Numbered from the stretch's first letter, positions 16,511-25,797 are shown. The stretch: DNA of 64,000 bases from Bacillus sp. Marseille-Q1617 (GCF_903645295.1 NZ_CAHJXM010000001.1:1241501-1305500), one strand, 5' to 3'. Numbers and translations are program-made. The notes: generated from the letters alone by a model not told the origin.

Positions 16511-17899
16511 GTGAAAAAAGTTGTGGTCATTGGCGGAGGAATTACTGGTCTGGCAACCGCTTATTATTTGCAAAAAGAAATCAAGGAAAAAAACCTTCCC
16601 ATCCAACTGAAATTAGTAGAGGGATCACACCGGTTAGGCGGTAAAATCCAAACGCTCATTAAAGACGGTTATGTCATTGAAAGAGGACCTGACTCATTTG
16701 TACCTCGTAATTCAAGCCCGATCACTTTGGCAAAAGAAATCGGGATCGATGATACGCTGGTCAGCAGCACTTGGGGAAAATCATTTGTCATTGCCGGCGG
16801 GGAACTTTACCCTATGCCTGGGGGTTCTATTATTGGAATACCGACCCAAATCGCCCCATTTATCACCACGAATCTTTTTTCTATCACTGGAAAGATGAGA
16901 GCTGCCGCTGACTTTATCCTTCCGCGCTCCACAGTCACTGACGATCAATCACTTGGCAGATTCTTCAGAAGACGAATGGGGGATGAAGTAGTCGATAATC
17001 TGATCGAACCCCTGTTGACCGGTATATATGCCGGGGATATCGATCAATTAAGTCTTATGTCTACATTTCCTGAACTGCATCATATCGAACAAAAGCACCG
17101 CAGTCTGATTGCCGGTATTAAAAAAGCTGCTTCCCAGACTGAGAAAGAAGAGAAGAACGGCAGGTTCATGACTTTTTCACAAGGACTTCAATCCCTTGTC
17201 GATGGAGTGGAAAATGCGTTGGAGCCTCAGACGATTCATAAAGGGATGAAGGTTTCCCATGTTCACCAAGAGGGTGATGGAGGTTACACGATTGAGTTTA
17301 CAAACGGCCATGTACTGGATGCTGACAGCTTGGTAATCACCACGCCTCATCACTCACTCCAATCCATGTTTCCTTCCTATTCATTTATGGATTATTTAAA
17401 GGAAATGCCGGCAACTTCAGTAGCTACTGTTGCCATGGGATTTGACCAATCTGCGATTAAAAAGAATGTGGATGGGAACGAGTTTATTGTGTCGAGAAAC
17501 AGTGACTATTCTATCACAGCGTGCACATGGACTCATAAAAAATGGCCGCACAGCGCTCCCGATGGAAAGGTATTGCTGCGTTGTTATCTGGGGAAATCAG
17601 GGGATGAGACCATTGTGGACCTTTCAGATGATCAGATTGAGCAAATCGTGCTCGAAGACTTGGAAAAAATCATGGACCTTGAAGGTGAACCTGAATTTAC
17701 AGTCGTCACCCGTTACAAGGATTCGATGCCTCAGTACACGGTTGGCCATATTGAGCGGACGAAAGCCCTCTATCAGAACCTGGAAGAAAGGTTACCCGGG
17801 GTCTTCATTGCGGGAAGTTCATTTGAAGGTCTCGGCATTCCTGAATGCATTGAGCAAGGGGAGAAAGTGGTTCGGAAGGTAGTCAACTATATGCAATGA
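16511..17899 (+). CDS. hemY: Coproporphyrinogen III oxidase HemY (CgoX)
   Basis: The GTG at 16511 is preferred: GAGGGG ends 7 bases upstream and the product then starts MKKVVVIGGGITGLATAYYL, the FAD-binding GxGxxG. The open frame continues up to 16490 without better signals. The 462-residue flavoprotein also shows the RLGGKIQT motif, GPDSF and the C-terminal PGVFIAGSSFEGLGIPECIEQG FAD motif. It oxidises coproporphyrinogen III to coproporphyrin III. Third gene of the haem set. Confidence 0.96.
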   Translation: MKKVVVIGGGITGLATAYYLQKEIKEKNLPIQLKLVEGSHRLGGKIQTLIKDGYVIERGPDSFVPRNSSPITLAKEIGIDDTLVSSTWGKSFVIAGGELYPMPGGSIIGIPTQIAPFITTNLFSITGKMRAAADFILPRSTVTDDQSLGRFFRRRMGDEVVDNLIEPLLTGIYAGDIDQLSLMSTFPELHHIEQKHRSLIAGIKKAASQTEKEEKNGRFMTFSQGLQSLVDGVENALEPQTIHKGMKVSHVHQEGDGGYTIEFTNGHVLDADSLVITTPHHSLQSMFPSYSFMDYLKEMPATSVATVAMGFDQSAIKKNVDGNEFIVSRNSDYSITACTWTHKKWPHSAPDGKVLLRCYLGKSGDETIVDLSDDQIEQIVLEDLEKIMDLEGEPEFTVVTRYKDSMPQYTVGHIERTKALYQNLEERLPGVFIAGSSFEGLGIPECIEQGEKVVRKVVNYMQ

Positions 17900-17947
17900 A
17901 AAAGAGGATGGGACAAAGCCAATACATCCCTGTCCCAGCCTCTTTTT
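17899..17947. terminator. Bidirectional terminator hemY / LysM-GH18 gene
   Basis: Stem AAAAAGAGG-TGGGACA / TGTCCCA-CCTCTTTTT between convergent genes, with runs of A and T on both sides. Confidence 0.92.
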
Positions 17948-17960
17948 GATTATTTAAGAT

Positions 17961-19367
17961 CTATTTCACGACCCTGTACCTTGCATGCTGCATCACCCAG
18001 TTTTGGGGGAATGCACTTCCGAGTACCCAATAGCTCATCCCTCTCAATTGATATTCATCCAATATGTTATGTTTGGCTAATATGCTCCTGGCATCTTCAA
18101 ACCATACTTCATGCTGCTGCCCGGTTTCATCCCAATATTTAAAGTAGGGTGCCTGATATTCTGTGTCGTACTGAATCCGGACACCATATTTACCTGCTAA
18201 ATCAACTGCGGCCAGGGGCGAAACGGTTTTGGCGAAAGTTCCCTCTACCCAGGGGACCTTCCAATCCCGTCCGTATAAAGGTACACCCATAAGGATCTTA
18301 TTGCGGGGAATAACAGTAACTGCGTAATCCAATACTTTTTTTACTTCGCTGATGGGAGCGATCGCCCATGGCCTTCCGCCTGCCCACCCCCACTCGTATG
18401 TCATGAGCACGATGAAGTCGACGATCTCCCCGTGGGCTTTATAATCATGCGCCTCATATAACAGCCCTTTTTGATCTTCCTTTATTTTAGGAGCCAGGGC
18501 AGTGGATACTGAATACCCTTTCGGCTTCAATGCCGCTGTAACTTTTCGAAGGAAGCTGTTATAATTTTCGCGATCTTCGGGATAGACGTATTCAAGGTCG
18601 AAATTCACACCCTTATATCCTTTGGTTTCCATTGTTTTTATCAGATTGGAAATAAAAGTTGTCTGAAGTGTTTCGTTTCGAAGAAGAGAAGCAGCTAAAT
18701 CCGAGTCAAACATTGAGCCGGAATAATTCGTCATAACAAGAAGCGGATCAACATTAGTATCGTAAGCGGCAGATATCAATCCCTCATCATTCAAAGCAGT
18801 CAGCGTCCCATCTTCTTTAAAGGAATAAGTGAATGGAGTGAGATACGTAAAATAATTCCCCAATCCCCTTACCTCACCGACCCCTTCGCTCCCGGTTTGA
18901 GTGATATATGAATTGATTTCAGTTGATTTCTTTTTATTGGGAATCCGGATTTTCTGATCGGGATAAATGAGTGAAGGGTTTGGGATCTGATTTGCATTTA
19001 GAATGTCCTGCAATCCAACTTTATAGTTATAGGAAATGGTATAAAGAGTGTCCCCTGCTTTGACAGTATGGGTGAAGTATGGCAGGACGATCAGCTGTCC
19101 AATGTAAAGTTGCGAAGGATTTGCAATTTGGTTGAAGTCGATAAGTTCCTGCAGTCCGATGTTGACTTTCTGACTGATTTTATTTAAAGTATCACCCGGC
19201 TGCACGATATATTCTTTATTGGGCTCGGGAATGATGAGACTTTGTCCGATAATAAGAAAGTTAACGTTTTTCAATTGATTCCCATGGGAAATCTGGGACA
19301 TGTCAACGTTGAATTGCCGGGAAATGGACCAAAGCGTATCACCGCTTTTTACAACATAGATATTCAT
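17961..19367 (-). CDS. LysM-GH18 spore cortex-lytic-type glucosaminidase (SleL/YaaH-like)
   Basis: A 468-residue protein with three N-terminal LysM domains (about 2-46, 51-95 and 99-143, each starting YxVxxGDTL) followed by a GH18 TIM barrel (about 160-465). The catalytic segment is GVNFDLEYVYPEDR, with Glu as the acid; MTYEWGW and LMGVPLYGRDW are further GH18 signatures. There is no signal peptide, as in YaaH/SleL proteins, which are deposited in the spore coat and degrade cortex fragments in germination. It sits between hemY and yhgD, which I recall as adjacent in B. subtilis. Exact substrate not provable. Confidence 0.88.
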   Translation of the reverse strand: MNIYVVKSGDTLWSISRQFNVDMSQISHGNQLKNVNFLIIGQSLIIPEPNKEYIVQPGDTLNKISQKVNIGLQELIDFNQIANPSQLYIGQLIVLPYFTHTVKAGDTLYTISYNYKVGLQDILNANQIPNPSLIYPDQKIRIPNKKKSTEINSYITQTGSEGVGEVRGLGNYFTYLTPFTYSFKEDGTLTALNDEGLISAAYDTNVDPLLVMTNYSGSMFDSDLAASLLRNETLQTTFISNLIKTMETKGYKGVNFDLEYVYPEDRENYNSFLRKVTAALKPKGYSVSTALAPKIKEDQKGLLYEAHDYKAHGEIVDFIVLMTYEWGWAGGRPWAIAPISEVKKVLDYAVTVIPRNKILMGVPLYGRDWKVPWVEGTFAKTVSPLAAVDLAGKYGVRIQYDTEYQAPYFKYWDETGQQHEVWFEDARSILAKHNILDEYQLRGMSYWVLGSAFPQNWVMQHARYRVVK

Positions 19368-19553
19368 GTAGCACCTCCTAGACAGAGTGTTCTGTATAGC
19401 TTATTCTTGGAGGCTTATTTTATATGTCTCTTTACAAACATTGCTGCTGTCGGGAATTCAACAGCGGCCATGAATGAAGGTTACTAGAAAAATGCTAAAA
19501 AATAAAAGAGTTGTATAATTTGTAAAGGTGTGATAGATTAAACAATGTGATAA

Positions 19554-19576
19554 TGACTAAAATTCAATTTTGGTCA
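19554..19576. promoter_or_regulatory. TetR operator 1 upstream of yhgD
   Basis: A 23 bp inverted repeat TGACTAAAATT-C-AATTTTGGTCA with one mismatch per arm, 24 bases before the TetR start codon. Same TGAC-N15-GTCA pattern as the two sites before yhgE. Confidence 0.8.
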
Positions 19577-19599
19577 TACAGTCAAAAAGAGGTGAGTGA

Positions 19600-20175
19600 A
19601 TGGCAGTTAACAGGAAACAACAAATAGTAGAGGCAGCTTCCAAGTCATTTTCTTTATTCGGATATAAAGCTACCACCATGGACCAGGTCGCCAAGCTTGC
19701 AAACGTTGGTAAAGGCACCATCTATACGTTCTTTAAAAATAAGGAAGAATTGTTTGACGAGATTGTCACTTCATTAATCAATGAAATGAAAAAGGAAGCA
19801 GAGCAAGTGATTGACCCTCAAGAATCTTTTACGGAGAATGTTCATCGTGCACTTTTTCGCCTGCTTGAGTTCCGAAAAGAGCATCAGCTGACAATAAAGC
19901 TGTATCAGGAAGCAAGAGAAATCGGAACCCCCGCAGTATCGGAAGTGATTGATCGAATGGAGAAAGCGGTCATCGAGCTTTTGAGTCAACGAATTGAAAA
20001 AGCAATAGCTTCTGGAGCGATTAAGCCGTGCAATCCAGAAATGACCGCATTTATTATGTTGAAGCTGTATGTCTCATTGATCTTTGATTGGGAACGGACC
20101 CATGGTCCACTCGATAAAGACGAAATTTCCAATCTGTTTGAGCTGTATCTTATAAAAGGGTTATCTGCAGGATAG
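19600..20175 (+). CDS. yhgD: TetR-family repressor YhgD-like
   Basis: A 191-residue TetR regulator. The HTH (about 8-54) reads IVEAASKSFSLFGYKATTMDQVAKLANVGKGTIYTFFKNKEELF. The ligand domain follows and is unassigned. GAGGTG lies before the ATG. The same 23 bp palindrome occurs before this gene and twice before the next, so it probably represses itself and yhgE. In B. subtilis yhgD precedes yhgE in the same way. Confidence 0.9.
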   Translation: MAVNRKQQIVEAASKSFSLFGYKATTMDQVAKLANVGKGTIYTFFKNKEELFDEIVTSLINEMKKEAEQVIDPQESFTENVHRALFRLLEFRKEHQLTIKLYQEAREIGTPAVSEVIDRMEKAVIELLSQRIEKAIASGAIKPCNPEMTAFIMLKLYVSLIFDWERTHGPLDKDEISNLFELYLIKGLSAG

Positions 20176-20196
20176 TCCTTTATTTTTGATCGGGAA

Positions 20197-20219
20197 TGAC
20201 CAAACGAATAATATGGTCA
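20197..20219. promoter_or_regulatory. TetR operator 2 upstream of yhgE
   Basis: TGACCAAACGA-A-TAATATGGTCA, 23 bp, 8 of 11 positions symmetric. Its centre is 42 bp (four helical turns) from operator 3. Confidence 0.75.
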
Positions 20220-20238
20220 ATTATTTTTTGTTTCAAAG

Positions 20239-20261
20239 TGACTATTTGAGATAAATGGTCA
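20239..20261. promoter_or_regulatory. TetR operator 3 upstream of yhgE
   Basis: TGACTATTTGA-G-ATAAATGGTCA, 23 bp, 8-9 of 11 positions symmetric, 34 bases before the yhgE ATG. Confidence 0.75.
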
Positions 20262-20295
20262 TTTATTCTTATTTCAATCAACATAGGAGGAAAAG

Positions 20296-22494
20296 ATGAA
20301 GAAAACTTTTACAGGTTCAGAATTTAAAGCAATATTCCGTAACAAAAAACTGCTTATACCCATTCTCGCTGTGTTATTCATCCCTGTCTTATATAGCGGT
20401 ATGTTTCTGTGGGCGTTTTGGGATCCTTATGAACAGCTGAATGATTTACCCGTAGCAGTTGTAAACAGTGACCGCGGAGCAGAGTTTAATGGGGAGGAAC
20501 TTCATATTGGATCTGATCTCGTTCAGAAACTGAAGGATAGCGGTCAATTTGACTTTCATTTTGTAGATAAAGAAGCAGGTTATGAAAACCTGAAGAAACA
20601 AGACTATTATATGCTGGTAGAAATTCCAGAGGACTTTTCTGAAAATGGCACTACACTTCTGGAGGATCATCCTCAAAAGCTTTCCCTGAAGTATGTCCCT
20701 AATGAAAGCTTCAACTTCTTGTCTGCTCAAATCGGTGATACAGCGATGAAAGAAATCAAGGCCAGCCTTTCCCAATCTGTGTCCGAAACCTATGCGGAAA
20801 CGATGTTTGATAAAATCCAGGAAATGGGTGATGGGTTCCAGACAGCGAGTGATAAGGCGGGAGAAATCAACAGTGGAGCCCTGGACTTGTCCAAAGGTGC
20901 ACAAACATTGAAGGATAATCTAACTGTTTTGGCTGAAAAGAATGTTGAAATGACAGACGGCGTCGCAAAAACGAAGGCAGGAGCCGCTGAACTTGCCAAG
21001 GGTTCAAAAGAACTATCGGACGGTGTCGGTGTCATGGCCGACAAATCTCAACAATTGTATAAAGGAACACAGGATATACAATCAGGTATTGATGCTCTGG
21101 CAGGAGGTATTGATAAGAGCAAAGCCGGCTTGGAAGAAGTGGATGCCGGACTGGATAGTGCAATCCACAATACAGCCCAATTATATGCAGGTTCTCAAAC
21201 CCTGACAGATAAAATAGGGGAGCTTCAGGCAGGAGCTGATCGTGCTGAAGCCGGAGCGCAGGCGATTGGGGCAGGTGCCCATGAACTTGAAACTCAATTG
21301 GCGCCATTCATGGAAAACCTTCCAAAGGAGAAACAAGAACAATTGAAGGCAGCCATTAATCAAATTAAACAAGGTGCCACAGGTCTGGAGACAGGCACAG
21401 GGTCCCTCAACAGCGGGGCTGCAGAGCTGCAGAAGAGTGCTGGAAACCTTGCAGGCGGACTCGGAAAACTGAATGAAGGACAGAAAAAGCTGCAAGGCGG
21501 GGTCACCCAACTTGTTGATGGAACGGTTCAGCTTGACCAAGGTTCCAACCAGCTCCAGGCGGGGCAGGCTGAGATTGTAAAGAACGTTGGTCTGTTAACT
21601 GGAAAGATGGGAGAAGTCCACCAAGGAACGGTTCGACTTGCTTCAGGTGCAAGTGAATTAAGTTCTGGGCTGAATAGAGTTTATAATGGCTCGACTCAAT
21701 TGATGGATGGATCTAAAAAGCTCGCTGACGGCTCTGTTCAATTAGCGGAAGGGTCGACAAAATTATCCGATGGAACGACGGAATACGAAAACAAGTTAAA
21801 AGACGCTGCCAAAGAAGCAAACAGTGTAAAGGCAAATGGAGATACCTATGACATGATGGCAGCACCAGTCGATGTAAAAAACGAAAAAATAAATCATGTG
21901 CCGAACTACGGAACTGGTTTCGCTCCTTACTTCTTATCCCTCGGACTGTTTGTGGGTGCACTTTTGATTTCGATAGTCTATCCACTGAAAGAACCTGCAG
22001 ATCGTCCTTCGAGTGGGATGAGCTGGTTCATGGGTAAATTCACGGTCCTTACGACAGTAGGGATCATCCAATCCCTGATTGCGGCAGGAATTCTACTGTT
22101 TGGATTGGGTCTTGAAGTAGAAAGTGTACCTTTGTTCTTGTTTTCTACCATCATCACAAGCCTTACGTTCCTTGCGTTGATTCAGGTGCTTGTGACGATC
22201 TTGGGTGATCCGGGACGATTCGTGGCGATCATCATTTTGATCCTTCAATTGACGACAAGTGCAGGGACATTTCCATTAGAATTGATACCAAGTGCACTTC
22301 AGCCTATCAGTGCATTGCTGCCGATGACATACTCCGTATCAGCGTTTAAAGCAATCATCTCAAGCGGCGATGTTGGTTACATGTGGCAGAATCTCTTGAT
22401 CCTTCTGGGGTATTTCCTTGTCTTCATCGTCCTAACTTCAATTTTCTTTGTAGGACAATTCAAGAAACAATATACGAAAGCCATTGAAGCTTAA
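20296..22494 (+). CDS. yhgE: YhgE/Pip-type membrane exporter protein
   Basis: A 732-residue protein: one helix near the N terminus (about 20-40), a large extracellular region, and five helices after residue 545 that form an ABC-2-like membrane domain. Between about 190 and 500 there is a long series of short repeats of the form L-x-x-G-x-x-x-L-x-x-G, typical of YhgE/Pip (phage infection protein) relatives. Function is not settled; relatives include phage receptors and proteins linked to type VII secretion or envelope export. It is the likely target of the upstream TetR repressor. Confidence 0.9.
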   Translation: MKKTFTGSEFKAIFRNKKLLIPILAVLFIPVLYSGMFLWAFWDPYEQLNDLPVAVVNSDRGAEFNGEELHIGSDLVQKLKDSGQFDFHFVDKEAGYENLKKQDYYMLVEIPEDFSENGTTLLEDHPQKLSLKYVPNESFNFLSAQIGDTAMKEIKASLSQSVSETYAETMFDKIQEMGDGFQTASDKAGEINSGALDLSKGAQTLKDNLTVLAEKNVEMTDGVAKTKAGAAELAKGSKELSDGVGVMADKSQQLYKGTQDIQSGIDALAGGIDKSKAGLEEVDAGLDSAIHNTAQLYAGSQTLTDKIGELQAGADRAEAGAQAIGAGAHELETQLAPFMENLPKEKQEQLKAAINQIKQGATGLETGTGSLNSGAAELQKSAGNLAGGLGKLNEGQKKLQGGVTQLVDGTVQLDQGSNQLQAGQAEIVKNVGLLTGKMGEVHQGTVRLASGASELSSGLNRVYNGSTQLMDGSKKLADGSVQLAEGSTKLSDGTTEYENKLKDAAKEANSVKANGDTYDMMAAPVDVKNEKINHVPNYGTGFAPYFLSLGLFVGALLISIVYPLKEPADRPSSGMSWFMGKFTVLTTVGIIQSLIAAGILLFGLGLEVESVPLFLFSTIITSLTFLALIQVLVTILGDPGRFVAIIILILQLTTSAGTFPLELIPSALQPISALLPMTYSVSAFKAIISSGDVGYMWQNLLILLGYFLVFIVLTSIFFVGQFKKQYTKAIEA

Positions 22495-22503
22495 TATGTA
22501 AGA

Positions 22504-22523
22504 GGAGATGCCCGTGCATCTCC
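22504..22523 (+). terminator. Terminator of yhgE
   Basis: Stem GGAGATGC / GCATCTCC, loop CCGT, then TTTTT. Confidence 0.92.
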
Positions 22524-22636
22524 TTTTTACATTCATAAAATGGACAAACCAATCATGACAATCAAGGTGTATACTATGTGGTGAGAAGTTCACAATGATT
22601 ATTGAACACAAGATTGCTTATCAAAGGAGAGTTATG

Positions 22637-23386
22637 ATGAAGAAGTTGCTGCTGTTCTTACTAATGAGTGTACTGGCACTATTGGTTTCTGCCTGCGGAA
22701 ACTCAAATGCAGGTGACTCATCTGAGGAAGGGAACAAGATGGAACCGATAGCTGCAGAACTTGAGGTCCCGGAAAAGGGTGAAAAAGGAAAAGCCCTGTC
22801 TCTTTCCACAAAAGTTACTCAAGGTGCAGAGAGTGTGGAGGATGCAGATGAAGTAAAATATGAAATATGGAAAAATGGTCAAAAAGAAGAAAGTGAAATG
22901 ATTGAGGCGAAGCATGACAAGGACGGAGTATATAAAGCGGAAAAGACATTAGATGAAGACGGCATGTATACTGTACAGGTCCACGTGACGGCCCGCGAAA
23001 TGCATACCATGCCGAAAACGGAAATAACAATCGGTGAAGGTCATGAAGAAGGACATGGAGATGAAGGCGGCGATGATCATGGCCACCACGATAGTACAGT
23101 CTCTATTGACTTGATAAAGCCTGACTCGATTAAAGCCGGGGAAGAATCTGAATGGAAGGTACATGTAGAAAACGAAGGGAAGGCATTGGAAGGTGCCGAA
23201 GTGCGTCTTGAAATCTTTAAAGAGGGTCAAGAAAAGCATGAATGGGTCGATCTTGCAGCTGGTGAAGACGGTGAATATAATGTTTCTTATGCCTTTCCGG
23301 AGAAGGGGAAGTATACCGTCGAGGTCCATGTGACCAAAGGGAAAGAAATTCACGAACACACCATGCAGACAGTAGAAGTTAAATAA
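22637..23386 (+). CDS. Lipoprotein with two YtkA-like domains and a His-rich linker
   Basis: Starts at the ATG 22637 (or 22634), following AAAGGAGA. The 249-residue product has a lipoprotein signal (MKKLLLFLLMSVLALLVSAC) with a lipobox Cys at about residue 20. Two similar all-beta domains follow (about 35-130 and 160-245), each with V-x-Y-E/L-E-I-x-K-x-GQ and G-x-Y-x-A/V elements and a closing VQVHVTA / VEVHVTK strand, characteristic of YtkA/FixH-like folds. Between them is a linker with nine His among Asp/Glu/Gly (HEEGHGDEGGDDHGHH). It is probably exported and may bind metal; no function is known. Confidence 0.82.
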   Translation: MKKLLLFLLMSVLALLVSACGNSNAGDSSEEGNKMEPIAAELEVPEKGEKGKALSLSTKVTQGAESVEDADEVKYEIWKNGQKEESEMIEAKHDKDGVYKAEKTLDEDGMYTVQVHVTAREMHTMPKTEITIGEGHEEGHGDEGGDDHGHHDSTVSIDLIKPDSIKAGEESEWKVHVENEGKALEGAEVRLEIFKEGQEKHEWVDLAAGEDGEYNVSYAFPEKGKYTVEVHVTKGKEIHEHTMQTVEVK

Positions 23387-23390
23387 CATG

Positions 23391-23424
23391 AAAAAGGATG
23401 CTCTCATTTTAGAGCATCCTTTTT
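23391..23424. terminator. Terminator of YtkA-like gene
   Basis: Perfect stem AAAAAGGATGCTCT / AGAGCATCCTTTTT with a 6-base loop. Confidence 0.95.
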
Positions 23425-23533
23425 GTTATCCATTTCCGGCGGCCAGTAACCTCGAGAAGTCAAAGAACGTCATTTCAGCGGGTACACACTTTTTACCTCA
23501 TACAGATCGTCTTTTTAATAACCCTATTAATCC

Positions 23534-23668
23534 TTAATACTCGTAATCAGTCGTACATTTCTCGCAGTAAATACCGTAGCATTCATGCTGCTCTTCAATT
23601 ACTTCTCCACATTGTGCACAAGACTTAGGCGGCAAATTTCGAAAGAATTCCATAATATTTTTTACCAT
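23534..23668 (-). CDS. yhfH: YhfH-type small zinc-ribbon protein
   Basis: A 44-codon gene. The minus strand has GGAGGG 9 bases before the ATG at 23668 (an in-frame ATG at 23674 is too close). The product begins MVKNIMEFFRNLPPK, then CAQC and CEKC pairs form a small zinc ribbon. It closely resembles what I remember of B. subtilis YhfH (EFFRNLPPK then two CxxC), which also precedes yhfI and lplJ. No function is known. I see no terminator downstream; 23425-23533 holds nothing else. Confidence 0.82.
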   Translation of the reverse strand: MVKNIMEFFRNLPPKSCAQCGEVIEEQHECYGIYCEKCTTDYEY

Positions 23669-23868
23669 GTTCATCACCCTCCGTAATTTTTATTCACCCG
23701 TCATTTGTTTGTGTTATATAACTGGTGTGTTAATTTATTTTATTGTATTATAACAGTATGAATCCCGTCAATGGTTTATTCAAAATTAGGCGGAAAAAAT
23801 GAAAAAATAGGCAGAATGAAGTATAGTAGGGTTATATGACATGACAAATTTCGCAGGGGAGGTTCAAC

Positions 23869-24603
23869 ATGAAGCTGACCATCATCGGTCATTGGGGTGG
23901 ATATCCGAAGGCAGGCGAAGCCAGCACAGGGTATTTGCTCGAACACAATGGCTTTACATTATTAGTGGATTGCGGGAGCGGGGTACTCTCCCATTTACAA
24001 AAATATATTGATCCTACTGAATTGGATGCCGTACTAATTTCCCATTATCATCCGGATCATATTGCGGACATCGGTGTACTGCAGCACGCTTTATTAATAC
24101 AGTATTTCTTAGGGAAATCAAAAGGTACACTGCCGGTTTATGGGCATGACGAAGATGCCCAGGGTTTCAAGTCACTTACATATAAACAATTCATGAAAGC
24201 TCATCCGTATAATGAAAAGTCAGAATTGACCATAGGACCTTTCTCTGTAACATTTGTGAAGACCAAACATCCTGTACCATGTTACGGGATGCGCATTGAA
24301 GCGGATGGGAAATCCATTTTTTACACAGCTGATTCTTCCTACAAAGACTCTTTTGTACCGTTTGGAAAGGATGCAGACCTGCTCCTTTGTGAGTGTAATT
24401 TCTATGGGGATATGGATGCTTCCGGTGCTGGTCACATGACAAGCCTCGATGCAGGAAAGCTTGCCCTGGAAACCGGAGTGAAAAAGCTGATTCTGACTCA
24501 CCTTCCTCATTTTGGGGATCTGGAACAATTAGCCTCTGAAGCAAAAACGATCTATAAAGGAGACGTACAGCTCGCCAAACAGGGGATGGAAATCATCATT
24601 TAG
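23869..24603 (+). CDS. yhfI: Metallo-beta-lactamase-fold hydrolase YhfI
   Basis: A 244-residue MBL-fold protein with the metal motif SHYHPDH (about 58-64), a downstream His in KTKHPVPCYG, the FYTADSSYKD Asp and a C-terminal LTHLPHFGD. It resembles RNase Z-like small hydrolases, but lacks an exosite arm; the substrate is unknown. In B. subtilis yhfI directly precedes lplJ. GGGGAGG lies before the ATG, and lplJ starts 10 bases after the stop, so the two are an operon. Confidence 0.88.
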   Translation: MKLTIIGHWGGYPKAGEASTGYLLEHNGFTLLVDCGSGVLSHLQKYIDPTELDAVLISHYHPDHIADIGVLQHALLIQYFLGKSKGTLPVYGHDEDAQGFKSLTYKQFMKAHPYNEKSELTIGPFSVTFVKTKHPVPCYGMRIEADGKSIFYTADSSYKDSFVPFGKDADLLLCECNFYGDMDASGAGHMTSLDAGKLALETGVKKLILTHLPHFGDLEQLASEAKTIYKGDVQLAKQGMEIII

Positions 24604-24613
24604 GAGGATTACG

Positions 24614-25600
24614 ATGTTATTTATTGATAATAAAGGGATCACAGATCCACGAATCAACTTGGCAATCGAAGAGTATGCACTGAAAAACCTCGACATCAAC
24701 GAAAGTTACTTACTGTTCTATATCAATGAACCTTCGATCATCATAGGTAAAAACCAAAATACAATCGAAGAGATCAATACAGAATATGTTGATAAAGAAG
24801 GACTGCACGTAGTAAGGCGCCTATCAGGCGGTGGAGCGGTCTACCACGATCTCGGTAACTTGAACTTCAGCTTCATCACAAAAGACGACGGAGAAAGCTT
24901 TCATAACTTCCAGAAGTTCACCGAACCCGTTGTGAAAGCTTTAAACAAGCTTGGTGTCAACGCTGAACTGAGCGGCCGTAATGACTTGCTGGCAGAAGGA
25001 AGGAAAATCTCAGGAAATGCCCAGTTCTCTACAAAGGGACGGATGTTCAGCCATGGAACGTTATTGTTTGATTCAGAAATGGAGAACGTTGTGTCTGCGC
25101 TGAAAGTGAAGAAGGATAAAATTGAATCAAAGGGAATCAAATCAATCCGCAGCCGTGTCGCGAACATCTCTGAATTCCTTTCTGAAAAAATGGCGATTGA
25201 AGAGTTCCGTTCCACGCTCCTTGACTATATTTTTGGTGGAAGCGATGTAGAGGAATATGTTCTAACAGATGAAGACTGGAAAAATATCCATGAACTTTCC
25301 AAGGAACGCTATCAAAACTGGGATTGGAATTATGGGAAATCCCCGAAATTCAATCTGCAGCATTCGCACAGATTCCCGGTCGGCCAGATCGATGTCCGTC
25401 TGGAAGTCAATAAAGGTATGATTGAAAACTGCAAGATTTACGGAGATTTCTTTGGCGTCGGCAACGTGGAGGACGTAGAGGAGAAACTCACGGGCACGCG
25501 CTATGAAAGAAAAGAAATTGCGCAGGCATTGGAAGGTGTAGAGATCCAGCATTATTTTGGAAAAATAACTAAAGAAGAATTTGTTGATTTGGTTTATTGA
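24614..25600 (+). CDS. lplJ: Lipoate-protein ligase LplJ
   Basis: A 328-residue enzyme that activates free lipoate with ATP and attaches it to E2/GcvH proteins. The lipoate-binding motif RRLSGGGAVYHDLGNLNFSF (about 73-92), NDLLAEGRKISGNAQ and the HGTLLF segment are present, with the C-terminal accessory domain (about 250-328). Collinear with B. subtilis LplJ (YhfJ). TAGGAGG precedes the ATG. Confidence 0.95.
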   Translation: MLFIDNKGITDPRINLAIEEYALKNLDINESYLLFYINEPSIIIGKNQNTIEEINTEYVDKEGLHVVRRLSGGGAVYHDLGNLNFSFITKDDGESFHNFQKFTEPVVKALNKLGVNAELSGRNDLLAEGRKISGNAQFSTKGRMFSHGTLLFDSEMENVVSALKVKKDKIESKGIKSIRSRVANISEFLSEKMAIEEFRSTLLDYIFGGSDVEEYVLTDEDWKNIHELSKERYQNWDWNYGKSPKFNLQHSHRFPVGQIDVRLEVNKGMIENCKIYGDFFGVGNVEDVEEKLTGTRYERKEIAQALEGVEIQHYFGKITKEEFVDLVY

Positions 25601-25617
25601 TATTGATATACGTGGTA

Positions 25618-25644
25618 AAGCACTCCCTGGTTTTGGGAGTGCTT
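25618..25644 (+). terminator. Terminator of yhfI-lplJ
   Basis: Stem AAGCACTCCC / GGGAGTGCTT with seven T after it. Confidence 0.95.
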
Positions 25645-25797
25645 TTTTTATCGTGCAGATTTGGAGGGTTAGCCATGCATTTGTTCAGTGATATGGTTGG
25701 TAATATTCTACCATATAAAATATAGAACTAAATATTTATGTACCACATTGAATTATTATTCTATCATTATAGTATTACATAATTTGGAGGTACATAC

